Shown in pieces: positions 8,133-17,036 of a stretch of DNA of 64,000 nucleotides. The translations under genes were made by a program, and so were the position numbers. This DNA comes from Geobacter sp. GTDB taxonomy: Bacteria; Desulfobacterota; Desulfuromonadia; Geobacterales; Pseudopelobacteraceae. The notes under the pieces are model-generated. The model searched no databases and was not told the DNA's origin. It saw only the letters and a program-made list of their open reading frames with translations. Within the stretch, counting starts at the first letter, position 1. Each line of letters opens with the position of its first letter. Where the stretch lies: positions 140,939-204,938 of the forward strand of contig PJFB01000008.1 in assembly GCA_003574895.1 (NCBI GenBank), written 5' to 3'.

Positions 8133-10211
8133 CTATTTCGCTGCACTCGCCTCGGCAATAACCTTCTGTGACAAGTGCGTCGGCAATTCCTCGTAATGGG
8201 AGAATTCCATGCTGAACAAGCCGCGGTCGCTGGTCATTGACTTGAGGTCATTGGAGTAGGCCAGCACCTCGGACATGGGCACTACGGCCCGGATGATCTG
8301 GGAGTTGGCCTTGGGCTCCACCCCCACAACCTTGCCACGACGCGAATTCAGGTCACCAATGACGTCACCCATGTTTTCGTCCGGCACTGTAATCTTCATG
8401 TTTACGATCGGCTCAAGCAACACCGGTTTGCACATTTCCATGGCCTTCTTGAAAGCCATGGAACCGGCCACCTTGAAAGCCATTTCTGAGGAATCAACCG
8501 TATGGAATGAGCCGTCGTACAGGGCTACCTTGAAGTCAACTACCGGGTTGCCGGCCAGGAACCCTTCTGCAGAGGCTTCCTGGATTCCTTTGTCCACAGC
8601 CGGAATATACTGGCGCGGAATCACACCGCCCACGATCTTGTCTTCGAAAACATAACCTTCGCCGCGTCCGGTAGGCGACATCTCGATCCAGCAGTCGCCG
8701 TACTGGCCGCGACCACCTGACTGTTTCTTGTATTTGCCCTGTACCTTGGCCGAACCGCGTATGGTTTCCAGATATGGCACTTTGGGGGTTTTAAGCAACA
8801 CCTCCACACCGAACTTGCGTTTCATCTTCTCAACGATAACTTCCAGATGCACCTGCCCCATGCCAGAGATGATAAATTCCTTGGTCTGCGTGTCGCGATG
8901 GGACTCCAGGGTCGGCTCTTCCTCGATCATGCGATGCAGGGCGTTATGGATCTTATCCTCGTCGGCCTTGGTCTTGGGTTCGATGGCATAGGAAATAACC
9001 GGCAACAGCTGTTTGGCCGGCTCGTATACTATCGGCTTGGCGGGATCGCAGAGTGTATCTCCTGTGATTGTTTCCTTGAGCTTGGCAACTGCCACAATGT
9101 CGCCGGCAACGGCCTGTTTTATCGGGTGCTGTTTTTTCCCTTCCAACTCATAAATCTGACCGATGCGCTCCTCCACACCCTTGGTGGAATTCAAAATAGT
9201 GGAATCGGAATTGAGTACACCGGAATAGACCCTAAAAATGGTTATCTTGCCGGTATATGGATCAGAAGTGGTCTTGAAAACCAGGGCAGAGAAAGGTTCT
9301 TTCTCATCAGGGGCACGTTCGATGATCTCACCGCCCTTGGGATGGGTTCCAACCGCCTTGGTCCGGTCAAGGGGTGACGGCAGATAGGCGCAGATGGCGT
9401 CCAGGAGCTGCCGGATGCCCATATTGGCGGTGGCGGAACCGCACAGCACGGCGGTAAAGGTGTTGCGCATGGTGCCGACCCGCAGGCCGTCAATAATCTC
9501 TTCCTCGGTAAGCTCCCCTGTTTCCAGGTACTTCTCGGTCAGGGCGTCATAGGCCTCGGCAACGGTTTCGACCATATGCTCGCGCAGGCGATTGGCCTCA
9601 TCCAGGCAATCAGCAGGCACGTCACCTTCGGTACAGACCCCGGAACCATCCTTGGGATAAAAACAGGCTTTCATCCGGATCAGATCGATGATCCCATTAA
9701 AACTATCTTCAGCGCCGATCGGCATTTGAATCGCAACGCCCCGGGCACCCAGGGCCTTTTCCATATCGTCTATCGCCCGCAGAAAGCTTGCCCGTTCGCG
9801 GTCCATCTTGTTGACAAATGCAATGCGCGGAATCTCGAACTCATTTGCCCAGTTCCAGATCTCCTCGGTCTGGGCCTTGACACCGGAAATCGCCGACAGG
9901 ATGACCACGGCGCAATCCAAGGTGCGCATGCAGGCTCTGGTATCAGCGATAAAGTTGCCATAACCGGGTGTATCAACTATGTGGATGGAGTGGCCATTCC
10001 ATTCGCAATGATCCAACGCCGAGGTAATCGATATCTTGCGCTTGATCTCCTCTGGCTCGAAATCCATAGTAGCAGTGCCGTCATCAACTCGCCCCAAGCG
10101 ATCGATCATCCCTGTGTCAAACAGAATCGACTCTGCCAGCGAGGTCTTACCGGCACCGCCATGCGCAACGATACCCAAGTTGCGAATCTTGCTCGTTTCA
10201 AAGGTCCCCAT
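8133..10211 (-). CDS. fusA: Elongation factor G paralogue
   Basis: This 692-residue translational GTPase has the full five-domain EF-G layout. The G-domain motifs are AHGGAGKTS (P-loop), DTPGYGNF (G3) and FVNKMD (G4), followed by domains II-V ending in the family's C-terminal fold. EF-G drives ribosomal translocation or, in paralogues, recycling. Canonical EF-G has AHIDAGKTT; the AHGGAGKTS form is typical of the second EF-G-like lineage, so this is probably not the only fusA in the genome. GGAGGAG is well placed upstream of the ATG. It lies 38 bases downstream of coaX and probably shares its transcript rather than a str operon. Confidence 0.88.
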   Translation of the reverse strand: MGTFETSKIRNLGIVAHGGAGKTSLAESILFDTGMIDRLGRVDDGTATMDFEPEEIKRKISITSALDHCEWNGHSIHIVDTPGYGNFIADTRACMRTLDCAVVILSAISGVKAQTEEIWNWANEFEIPRIAFVNKMDRERASFLRAIDDMEKALGARGVAIQMPIGAEDSFNGIIDLIRMKACFYPKDGSGVCTEGDVPADCLDEANRLREHMVETVAEAYDALTEKYLETGELTEEEIIDGLRVGTMRNTFTAVLCGSATANMGIRQLLDAICAYLPSPLDRTKAVGTHPKGGEIIERAPDEKEPFSALVFKTTSDPYTGKITIFRVYSGVLNSDSTILNSTKGVEERIGQIYELEGKKQHPIKQAVAGDIVAVAKLKETITGDTLCDPAKPIVYEPAKQLLPVISYAIEPKTKADEDKIHNALHRMIEEEPTLESHRDTQTKEFIISGMGQVHLEVIVEKMKRKFGVEVLLKTPKVPYLETIRGSAKVQGKYKKQSGGRGQYGDCWIEMSPTGRGEGYVFEDKIVGGVIPRQYIPAVDKGIQEASAEGFLAGNPVVDFKVALYDGSFHTVDSSEMAFKVAGSMAFKKAMEMCKPVLLEPIVNMKITVPDENMGDVIGDLNSRRGKVVGVEPKANSQIIRAVVPMSEVLAYSNDLKSMTSDRGLFSMEFSHYEELPTHLSQKVIAEASAAK

Positions 10212-10249
10212 GTGATCTCCTCCTTGCGTGATGTATAAGGAACAGCTCG

Positions 10250-11014
10250 TTATTTGTTGCGCTCGTACAATATCCTCAGCCCGTCGAGAGTTAGAAAATC
10301 ATCGACTTCGTCGATAGTTCTGGATTCCGGTGCGATCAGATTGGCCAGACCACCGGTAGCAACAACCTTGGGAGTATCTCTACTTTCCGTTTTGATGCGG
10401 CCGACAATTTCGTCAACCAGTCCTACATAACCATAGAAAATGCCTGCCTGCATGGAATTTACGGTGTTTTTGGCTATAACCTGGGGAGGTTTGGCGATAT
10501 CAACCCGCGGCAACTTGCTCGCCCGCTGAAAAAGCGCCTCCTGCGAAATTGCCAGACCAGGGGCGATGGCACCGCCGCAATATTCACCTTTTTTGTTGAC
10601 GTAGTCAAAAGTGGTGGCAGTGCCGAAATCAACTATCACCAAGGAACAGTGATGTTTTTCATAGCCGGCCACGGCATTGACGATGCGATCAGCACCAACC
10701 TCTCTCGGATTATCGTACTGAATCGGCATACCGGTCTTGATGCCAGGGCCCACCACAAAGGGGGTGTGATGAAAAAAATCGAGGGAGATCGACTCCATAA
10801 CACTGGTGAGAGGCGGAACAACCGATGATATGATCGCTGCCTTTACCGAAGTAAAGCCTAGTCCGGCCTGGGCAAAGAGGCTGTGAAGCAGCACCGCGTA
10901 TTCGTCTGACGTTCTGGATTTGTCCGTGGATAACCGCCAGTTGCGGACAAGGTGTAAACCATCGTAGATTCCGAGAACTATATTGCTGTTGCCAACGTCA
11001 ATAACCAGGAGCAT
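10250..11014 (-). CDS. coaX: Type III pantothenate kinase
   Basis: CoaX phosphorylates pantothenate, the first step of coenzyme A synthesis, in organisms lacking CoaA. The 254-residue length is normal. Family motifs are the N-terminal phosphate loop DVGNSNI (6-12), the PHxxG-equivalent region, [25 protein letters not shown] and GGAIAPGL. The start codon begins one base after the birA stop, with GAGGG inside the birA end serving as ribosome site, so the two are translationally linked. The nadC-birA-coaX order groups NAD, biotin and CoA cofactor genes. Confidence 0.95.
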   Translation of the reverse strand: MLLVIDVGNSNIVLGIYDGLHLVRNWRLSTDKSRTSDEYAVLLHSLFAQAGLGFTSVKAAIISSVVPPLTSVMESISLDFFHHTPFVVGPGIKTGMPIQYDNPREVGADRIVNAVAGYEKHHCSLVIVDFGTATTFDYVNKKGEYCGGAIAPGLAISQEALFQRASKLPRVDIAKPPQVIAKNTVNSMQAGIFYGYVGLVDEIVGRIKTESRDTPKVVATGGLANLIAPESRTIDEVDDFLTLDGLRILYERNK

Positions 11015-11015
11015 T

Positions 11016-12005
11016 TCAGAGTACCCTCACATCGCCACTGAGAATCCGTTCAATCTTGTCATTTGCACGACGCACCAGCAAGGCGCCATCGCCATCGATT
11101 CCGAAATATTTGCCGCTAACCACCTCAACGCCGCAATCCGTGACCACCACATGGCGCCCATTGGCACTGCAACGTTGCTGCCACTCCTCCCTGACCAGGG
11201 CAAAGCCGTGACTGCGAAAGTCGGTGTAAAGACGGTCCAATTCATTCAACAAAGTCGCCGTGAATCGCACACGGCCAACGGGCTGCCCTGTTTCAAGCAG
11301 CAAAGATGTTGCAGGGTGACGAAGATCGGACGGAAATTGGCCGAATGTCATATTCAGGTTCACGCCGACTCCAAGTATGACAAAATTTATTGCGTCAGTC
11401 TCGGCGCTCATTTCATTAAGGAGGCCGGCCACCTTCTTGCCCTGAATGAGGACATCGTTTGGCCATTTTATCTCGGGCTTGAGGTTGGTGATCAGCTCTA
11501 TGGCACGGGCAACGGCAACGGCCGACAAAAAGGTCAGTTGCGGCGCCTCATAGGGTTTTATGGATGGACGCAGGACAACGGAGCAGTAAAGATTGACCCC
11601 TGGCGGAGATGTCCAGGCACGTCCGAGTCGCCCCTTACCGCTGCTTTGTGCATCGGCTATGACCACTGTCCCTTCTACGGCGCCATCCTCTGCCAACCGA
11701 AAGGAATCCGCATTGGTAGTGACTGTTTCAGACAAACACACCAACCTCCTGCCGATGGAGGAGGTATGAAGCTGGGACGCCAACTCCTCGATGTTCAGAA
11801 TATCGGGAGACGCGACAAGCCGATAGCCGCGGGAAGGGGTAGCCTCAATCACGTAACCGGCATCACGGAGTGCGGAGATATGTTTCCAGACTGCCGTGCG
11901 GGTTACATTCAGCGAACGGCTTATCTTCTCACCGGATACAAATCCGTCCTGTTCACGGAAGAGTCGCAGGATGGTTCCGGCTTTCTGGTGCATCTGGTAC
12001 CCCAT
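11016..12005 (-). CDS. birA: Bifunctional biotin-[acetyl-CoA carboxylase] ligase / biotin repressor
   Basis: BirA attaches biotin to carboxylase carrier proteins and can repress biotin genes. The N-terminal winged helix ([23 protein letters not shown]) is followed by the ligase core. Its biotinyl-adenylate loop is GKGRLGRAW, and the catalytic region is [17 protein letters not shown]; a C-terminal SH3-like domain closes the protein. The frame stays open upstream to an ATG at 12086, but those residues do not resemble BirA. The chosen ATG at 12005 (or the one at 11993) gives a normal length of about 329. None of the candidate starts has a strong Shine-Dalgarno. The helix-turn-helix suggests it can act as a regulator. 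Confidence 0.92.
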   Translation of the reverse strand: MGYQMHQKAGTILRLFREQDGFVSGEKISRSLNVTRTAVWKHISALRDAGYVIEATPSRGYRLVASPDILNIEELASQLHTSSIGRRLVCLSETVTTNADSFRLAEDGAVEGTVVIADAQSSGKGRLGRAWTSPPGVNLYCSVVLRPSIKPYEAPQLTFLSAVAVARAIELITNLKPEIKWPNDVLIQGKKVAGLLNEMSAETDAINFVILGVGVNLNMTFGQFPSDLRHPATSLLLETGQPVGRVRFTATLLNELDRLYTDFRSHGFALVREEWQQRCSANGRHVVVTDCGVEVVSGKYFGIDGDGALLVRRANDKIERILSGDVRVL

Positions 12006-12126
12006 TGAGAAATTATTTTCAGGTTTCGGATTGAAAAACAAGGAACTGTAGGGATACATACTGTTGTGAGTATGTAGCACGAGCATACCTGCGGATATAG
12101 ACCGCCGGGCTGAAAAAATCGTTCCC

Positions 12127-12951
12127 TTAATCCAACAGCATGGAGATATCCATGGCTCGTGGTGAATGTGTCAAGGCGCCAACCGAGATTATGTCCACAC
12201 CTGTGTCGGCAATGGCACGTACGCTCTCCAGGTTGACTCCGCCAGAGGCCTCCACCAAGGCACGGCCAGCGATGGTATTTACTGCGGAGCGCATATCGGC
12301 CAAACTCATGTTATCCAGCATTATGATCTCGGCCCTGGAGGCAAGTGCTTCGTCCAATTGTTCAAGTGTTTCAATCTCGATTTCGATTTTCAGAGTGTGG
12401 GGAATGAAAGCCCGGGCGCGGCTGACCGCCTGGGTAATGCCTCCAGCGGCGGCGATATGGTTTTCTTTGATGAGGATGCCGTCGTACAATCCGGTGCGGT
12501 GGTTGATGCCCCCCCCCATCCGCACAGCATATTTTTCGACTTCACGCAACCCCGGGGTGGTCTTACGGGTGTCCACGATACGGACCTTTGTGCCCTGTAC
12601 TGCAGCAACATAGCACGCCGTAAGGGTAGCGATTCCGGAAAGCCGCTGGAGCAGATTGAGAGCGACTCGCTCGCCCATCAGCAGATCGGCGGCATTGCCC
12701 TGCACAGTGGCCAATATGTCACCTTTTGCCACCCTGGCACCTTCAGGCAGACAAGCGGTAAAAACCACTTCCCCGTTTAATCGTTTGAAGACCCGCTCTG
12801 CTGCAAACAAGCCGGCCAGCACCAGTTCTTCCTTGGCGATCAGGCGGGCGGAAGCCTCCCGCTTTTCGGGAACCACCGCCTGAGTGGTGATGTCACCGGT
12901 GTGAATATCTTCGAGTAAAGCATGTTCGATAAGGCGGTCAAGCGAGAGCAT
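12127..12951 (-). CDS. nadC: Nicotinate-nucleotide pyrophosphorylase (carboxylating)
   Basis: NadC converts quinolinate and PRPP to nicotinate mononucleotide in de novo NAD synthesis. The 274-residue product carries the diagnostic RIVDTRKTTPGLR and the GGGINHRTGLYD segment. It also has KENHI and the C-terminal EASGGVNLESVRAIADTGVD and ISVGALTHS. The frame is open for another 92 codons upstream, but that stretch covers the divergent cytochrome promoter and shows no NadC similarity. The ATG at 12951 with AGGT upstream is therefore preferred. It is first in the minus-strand run with birA and coaX. Confidence 0.95.
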   Translation of the reverse strand: MLSLDRLIEHALLEDIHTGDITTQAVVPEKREASARLIAKEELVLAGLFAAERVFKRLNGEVVFTACLPEGARVAKGDILATVQGNAADLLMGERVALNLLQRLSGIATLTACYVAAVQGTKVRIVDTRKTTPGLREVEKYAVRMGGGINHRTGLYDGILIKENHIAAAGGITQAVSRARAFIPHTLKIEIEIETLEQLDEALASRAEIIMLDNMSLADMRSAVNTIAGRALVEASGGVNLESVRAIADTGVDIISVGALTHSPRAMDISMLLD

Positions 12952-13059
12952 GTTAGTTACCTGTTCCAAGTAAAATGTGCATTTTATACCACAGGTAAGG
13001 GGTCGTATCAACCGCAAAACCCTGAGCCATAACCCTTTGTATGTGCGAACAATAATCAA

Positions 13060-13088
13060 TTGACGGCAGACAAGCCTGTCTGTATAGT
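13060..13088 (+). promoter_or_regulatory. Sigma-70 promoter of the dodecahaem cytochrome
   Basis: TTGACG (13060-13065) and TATAGT (13083-13088) are separated by 17 bases. They lie about 40 bases upstream of the cytochrome ATG. This is one of the best promoter matches in the window. Confidence 0.6.
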
Positions 13089-13126
13089 AATGTGTTTCAA
13101 AAACAATCAATAATAAGCATGGAGGA

Positions 13127-14164
13127 GTGGAAAAAATGCTGAGAAAACCCCCTGTGATCATCGTGGCATTTATACTGCTGTTCGCCTCAGTTGCCGCCGC
13201 GGTAGAAACTAAGGACGTCCGTTTCACTTTTAAGGATGCCGATCCGGTAGTTTTCAGCCACGAAAATCACCTAAAGAAATACAACAACAATTGCAAGATA
13301 TGCCACGATGCCATCTTTGACCTGCGCAATCGCAAACATGTCACCATGGCAGAGATGGAAAAAACCAAGTCGTGTGGTGCCTGCCACACCGGGGTTAAAG
13401 CATTCAGCGTATCATCGGTGAAAGATTGCACCAAATGCCACAAAGGTAAACAGCGCGAAGTTACCTACCACATCAAAGGGGTCGGCGAGGCTGTCTTCAA
13501 TCACGCAACACATATCGCCAGAGCAAACGGTAACTGCAAAAGCTGTCATAATGACAAGGTTATCACAGGCAAGGAAAAGGCAGTGACCATGGCCGAGATG
13601 GAAAGGGGCATGACCTGCGGCGCTTGCCATAACGGCAAAATGGCCTTCACCGTAACCGCCAATTGCGACCGCTGCCATCTAGGATTCAAACCCAAGGACA
13701 TTGTATTTAAACTAAAGAATGTAACTCCGGCAATTTTCAGCCACGCTTTTCACGTTCAGGCCTATGCATGCAAAGACTGCCATACAAAGACCTTTCCCTA
13801 TAAGTCCTTGGTAGGCAAAGCCAGTATGGACGACATGGCCAAGGGCAAGTCATGCGGCGCCTGCCACAACGGTAAAGAGGCCTTTGCTTCCTCGGGAGAC
13901 TGCGACAAGTGCCATAAAGGGATAAAACCCGGCATTATCACCTTTAAGATCCCCAAACCGGCCGGCAATGCCAGCTTCAGCCACGAAGTTCACCTGCAGG
14001 CTTACAAGTGTGTTGATTGCCATACCAAGATCTTTCCTTATCGCGCCGGCGCCCTCAATACCAGCATGGCCGACATGGAAGATGGCAAAGCCTGCGGCGC
14101 CTGCCACAACAAGGGAAAAGACGCCTTCTCGGTTGATGAGTGCATAATGTGCCACAAGATGTAG
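13127..14164 (+). CDS. Dodecahaem c-type cytochrome (four trihaem c7-type domains)
   Basis: A signal peptide (to about residue 22, ending VAAA) precedes twelve CXXCH motifs: CKICH, CGACH, CTKCH, CKSCH, CGACH, CDRCH, CKDCH, CGACH, CDKCH, CVDCH, CGACH and CIMCH. They fall into four repeats of about 80 residues with three haems each. Each repeat has the order FSHxxH, then M-x-M ahead of CGACH, then the third haem. The layout matches the Geobacter periplasmic nanowire-type cytochromes such as GSU1996, in which one haem per domain has His-Met ligation. The M-x-x-M ahead of each CGACH fits that. It probably moves electrons through the periplasm. It has its own promoter and ends at a strong bidirectional terminator. 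Confidence 0.93.
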   Translation: MEKMLRKPPVIIVAFILLFASVAAAVETKDVRFTFKDADPVVFSHENHLKKYNNNCKICHDAIFDLRNRKHVTMAEMEKTKSCGACHTGVKAFSVSSVKDCTKCHKGKQREVTYHIKGVGEAVFNHATHIARANGNCKSCHNDKVITGKEKAVTMAEMERGMTCGACHNGKMAFTVTANCDRCHLGFKPKDIVFKLKNVTPAIFSHAFHVQAYACKDCHTKTFPYKSLVGKASMDDMAKGKSCGACHNGKEAFASSGDCDKCHKGIKPGIITFKIPKPAGNASFSHEVHLQAYKCVDCHTKIFPYRAGALNTSMADMEDGKACGACHNKGKDAFSVDECIMCHKM

Positions 14165-14180
14165 TTATCGTCTAAAGCGC

Positions 14181-14218
14181 AAAAAAGGCGTTTGCCCTCA
14201 AAGGTAAACGCCTTTTTT
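14181..14218. terminator. Bidirectional terminator between the cytochrome and GGDEF genes
   Basis: A 16-bp stem (AAAAAAGGCGTTTGCC pairing with the sequence at 14203-14218, one G-U) has a six-base loop. It is flanked by T-runs on both strands and serves the two convergent genes. Confidence 0.9.
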
Positions 14219-14258
14219 TATCAGCTATACGCTGCTTGCCAGCCTAATTCACACTCCA

Positions 14259-15179
14259 CTAACTTCTCCGCTGATCCACTACATAGCGGCTGCCATTGGA
14301 ATCCTTGGCCATTTTTTTCAGCTCGGCAGCAACTTCAGCCACCTTGGCATAATGCTGAATACTGGGAGAGTCCATCGGAACCACTGCAATGGAGATCGAA
14401 AGCAGTGGTATCTGCTCCCCTTCACCTTTGCGGTTGATGCCATAAAAGAACCCCTGCGCCTTGGTTTCCTCGTCGAACAAATCAAGCATGATCTGGTCGA
14501 AGTAATTTATGATGGTCTGGCAAACCGCAATGCTTCTTTCATGGGGAACAATGAAAACGAAGTCGTCGCCGCCAATATGTCCAGTAAAACCACCACCAGA
14601 ATCGCGCACCGCATTGAACATGATGCGGGAAAGCATGCGAAGCACCTCGTCGCCATGGGAAAACCCGTAGGCATCATTGTAAGGCTTGAAGTGGTTTATG
14701 TCCAAGTAACATACTGCCATGGGCTTGCCTATTACCTCTTCGATGGCTCGCTGAATGGAAGTATTGCCGGGTAGACGCGAAAGGGGATTATTGTCGAAAA
14801 TGCGCTTGATTCGAGAGAGGGACAGGGAAATTCTGCAGAATAATTCGCTGAAGTTGATCGGGAGATAGACAAAATCGTCTAAAGGGCAAGTCTCCCAAAT
14901 AAAGGTGTCACAATCCAACTGTGCAACCAACCCAAGAATGGGTATGGCGCTAAAGAAGCTGTCGCTACGCAAAGTGGTGATGATATCGATACAAGTGCCA
15001 CTGTCAGCGGAAAAATCGAAGATCAGGAGATCGGGGGGATCGGAGTAGCAAGCTCCCAGGACACCGTCCTTTTCGGATAAACTGGTTGCTTGATAACCTT
15101 TGCTTTGCAGACGCAACTGGAGATGAAATGCTAGCTGGGCATCAGTGGTTACTATTGCAATTCTAACCGGTAGTGGCAT
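14259..15179 (-). CDS. Receiver-like/GGDEF diguanylate cyclase (GGDDF variant)
   Basis: Residues 1 to about 120 (from the ATG at 15179) form a receiver-like fold with the acceptor-type Asp in LLIFDFS. The GGDEF domain follows: CYLDINHFKPYNDAYGFSHG, then GDEVL, then the active loop as GGDDF rather than GGD/EEF. GGDEF enzymes make cyclic dinucleotides from GTP. The Asp in GDEVL, whose replacement by Ser marks cAMP-GMP-making Hypr enzymes, is conserved, so c-di-GMP is the expected product if active. GGDDF occurs in some active enzymes, but activity needs testing. The gene overlaps the HDOD gene by 17 bases, implying coupled translation. An upstream ATG at 15218 is less likely. Confidence 0.82.
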   Translation of the reverse strand: MPLPVRIAIVTTDAQLAFHLQLRLQSKGYQATSLSEKDGVLGACYSDPPDLLIFDFSADSGTCIDIITTLRSDSFFSAIPILGLVAQLDCDTFIWETCPLDDFVYLPINFSELFCRISLSLSRIKRIFDNNPLSRLPGNTSIQRAIEEVIGKPMAVCYLDINHFKPYNDAYGFSHGDEVLRMLSRIMFNAVRDSGGGFTGHIGGDDFVFIVPHERSIAVCQTIINYFDQIMLDLFDEETKAQGFFYGINRKGEGEQIPLLSISIAVVPMDSPSIQHYAKVAEVAAELKKMAKDSNGSRYVVDQRRS

Positions 15180-16032
15180 CGGAACCCTGCAGTTCCAGGC
15201 TGAAATTTTTAACTTCAACCAGTTTATCCTCTAGCTCTTCAACAATCTCGACCATAAGTTGATCATCAAGCTTAAGTGCGTTCCAAGCCTCCTTCTGGAT
15301 CTGCGGAACAAAGTAATCACCGCTATTGCCGAAACCACTGGCCTTGATAATCACATCTGCCATATGCACAACGGATGTCTTGATACGATGATTCTCGGAC
15401 AGCGTCACATCGTGGTGATAGGCAATAGGTTCGCTCAGCTTGTCGGGCAGAAACCAGCTCTTGGCAAGCCAGTTGCCTACTTCCGCATGATCGGTGGCGA
15501 GGATTTCCCGTTCCGCTTCCCAAGAGTACACCCGCTTTTCACGGATGACACGATGAATCTCGCGTTCTGCATCACTGCACTTGAGACTGATGATCACCTT
15601 GCCGATATCGTGCAGCAATGCAGCAGTCGATATTTCTTCACATTCTGGGAGACCTAGTTTGCGGGCAATCAGATTGGCGGCCACACCAACACCCAGCGAA
15701 TGTTCCCACAGCCCAACACTGTTTTTTTCCATGATTTCGAATATTGATGAACTGAGCGCCAAGCTTTTGACTACGTTAACACCCAAAAGAATCATTGCAT
15801 TGGAGATGGTGGAAACCCGGTAAAAACCATAAGAAGGTGAGTTGGCCAGCCTGAGTATACGAGCGGAGAGCGCCTGGTCGGAGGAAACGATCTTTGCCAT
15901 TTCCTGGACCGATGACTTGTCGTTTTCGGACAGCGTGTTCAGCTTGTTGACGACACCAGGCAACGTGGGCAGCGTTTTGGTGTCCATAATGATTTTTTTC
16001 AGCTCATTCCGCTTCTCGTCGTCCACCGTCAT
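15163..16032 (-). CDS. HDOD-domain signalling protein
   Basis: This 289-residue protein is an HDOD domain, a degenerate relative of HD-GYP phosphodiesterases: TLPGVVNKLNTLSEN, then ARILRLANSPSYG, ISNAMILLGVNVVKSLALS, AALLHDIGKV and AYHHDV. HDOD proteins act in signalling networks with GGDEF and receiver proteins. GGGAG directly abuts the ATG at 16032 but is ideally spaced from the in-frame GTG at 16026 (codon 3), so that GTG may be the true start. It overlaps its upstream neighbour by 29 bases and its downstream GGDEF partner by 17, forming a compact signalling operon. Confidence 0.85.
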   Translation of the reverse strand: MTVDDEKRNELKKIIMDTKTLPTLPGVVNKLNTLSENDKSSVQEMAKIVSSDQALSARILRLANSPSYGFYRVSTISNAMILLGVNVVKSLALSSSIFEIMEKNSVGLWEHSLGVGVAANLIARKLGLPECEEISTAALLHDIGKVIISLKCSDAEREIHRVIREKRVYSWEAEREILATDHAEVGNWLAKSWFLPDKLSEPIAYHHDVTLSENHRIKTSVVHMADVIIKASGFGNSGDYFVPQIQKEAWNALKLDDQLMVEIVEELEDKLVEVKNFSLELQGSDATTG

Positions 16033-16345
16033 CTCCCATTGATCGCTTCAAGTATTTCACATAGATATCGTACAACTTGGTTGTAAGGGAATCGTGACGC
16101 ACCTTTTCAAAGCGCCGGTCGAGATCCTGCAACATGTCTTCAAGGGATCGATCCCCATCTGCCCACACAGGATGCCCACTTACATAAACAGACTGTACAT
16201 CCATATGGTCAAGACGGGTAATTAGTGATTCAGTTAATACCGTGCCCTTGCCACATATCGGAATACCGGTAGCCGAATCGTTGCGAAAGACATCACGAGC
16301 CAGCACCATACCTTCTTTGGTGAGCATCAAAGGAATTTTCTGCAT
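16004..16345 (-). CDS. Small conserved protein related to HD-GYP N-terminal regions
   Basis: The 113-residue soluble protein begins KIPLMLTKEGMVLARDVF and continues with GIPICGKGTVLTESLITRL. This pattern resembles the short beta-domain found at the start of many HD-GYP phosphodiesterases. The C-terminal part is helical and charged. No catalytic motif is present. Its 3' end overlaps the HDOD gene by 29 bases, so it likely works in the same GGDEF/HDOD pathway. Function is not assigned. Confidence 0.65.
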   Translation of the reverse strand: MQKIPLMLTKEGMVLARDVFRNDSATGIPICGKGTVLTESLITRLDHMDVQSVYVSGHPVWADGDRSLEDMLQDLDRRFEKVRHDSLTTKLYDIYVKYLKRSMGDDGGRREAE

Positions 16346-16544
16346 GTTTGTGTTACCCTGTCATGCCAAATTATGTTTTATCATCTCAAGTAGCAGGAGA
16401 TATTAAAGAAATACCGCTACAAAGTCAACGTATGATTAATAAATTCTTTTCGGCTTTTCTGCTGTTTATAAGCATAGCACAGATTAACGCCCAGGCGTAA
16501 CTTTCCGGCAACCAAAGGCAGTCAGTACACCTGACAATAATGGA

Positions 16545-17030
16545 TTACCCCCCCATTGCCTGCCTTCTGCCCTTGCCCACCAACACGACGCCAGTAGCTG
16601 TATGCAAGATGATCTTCCTGCCGAAGCGGCCACCAACATCGCTGGCAACAACCGGAATTCCGAATTCTTCTAGCAATTGATAGGCAAGCATGACATTACG
16701 GTCCCCGATCAAGAAAACTTCATTGCCGGTGCCCATGACGTTGGCGCCGCCAAACACCTTGGCAGTAAGGGAATCCAATCTGCATCCCATGCCAAGCATC
16801 TTGGCCACAAGCTTTTCCATGGCAATATTGCCATACTTGGGTGTCGCCAACCCCTCGCCGTTCCACAAAGGCAGCATAAAGTGGTTTATGCCGCCCATAC
16901 GGTTCACCGGATCCCACAGGCAAACCGCCACGCATGATCCCAGCACCGTACTGATCTGGTAATATTGCGGAGAGGCAAAGAGAGTGCCTGGAAACAGAAA
17001 ATGCTTTAATGGCGCCGCGATGTTTTCCAC
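16545..17030 (-). CDS. cheD: Chemoreceptor glutamine deamidase CheD
   Basis: CheD deamidates glutamines on methyl-accepting chemotaxis proteins and can be modulated by CheC/CheY. The 161-residue product has the catalytic set: TVLGSC (Thr and Cys), GGINHFMLP (His), then FGGANVM and a C-terminal VGGRFGRKI. The start is a GTG at 17030, seven bases after the stop of the upstream histidine kinase gene, so the two are co-transcribed. No other chemotaxis genes are nearby. Confidence 0.92.
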   Translation of the reverse strand: MENIAAPLKHFLFPGTLFASPQYYQISTVLGSCVAVCLWDPVNRMGGINHFMLPLWNGEGLATPKYGNIAMEKLVAKMLGMGCRLDSLTAKVFGGANVMGTGNEVFLIGDRNVMLAYQLLEEFGIPVVASDVGGRFGRKIILHTATGVVLVGKGRRQAMGG

Positions 17031-17036
17031 GATTGT

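Noticed and set aside
9576..10238. 220-codon plus-strand frame opposite the EF-G gene
   Set aside because: It is an antisense shadow of conserved EF-G codons.
10983..12008. 341-codon plus-strand frame opposite birA
   Set aside because: It lies wholly over birA, shows no recognisable motif and starts inside coaX.
12952..13227. N-terminal extension of NadC
   Set aside because: The extra 92 codons overlap the cytochrome promoter and show no family similarity; ATG 12951 gives the standard NadC length.
14259..15179. Hypr (cAMP-GMP-making) GGDEF enzyme
   Set aside because: The Asp in GDEVL that is Ser in Hypr enzymes is conserved here, so a canonical product is expected.
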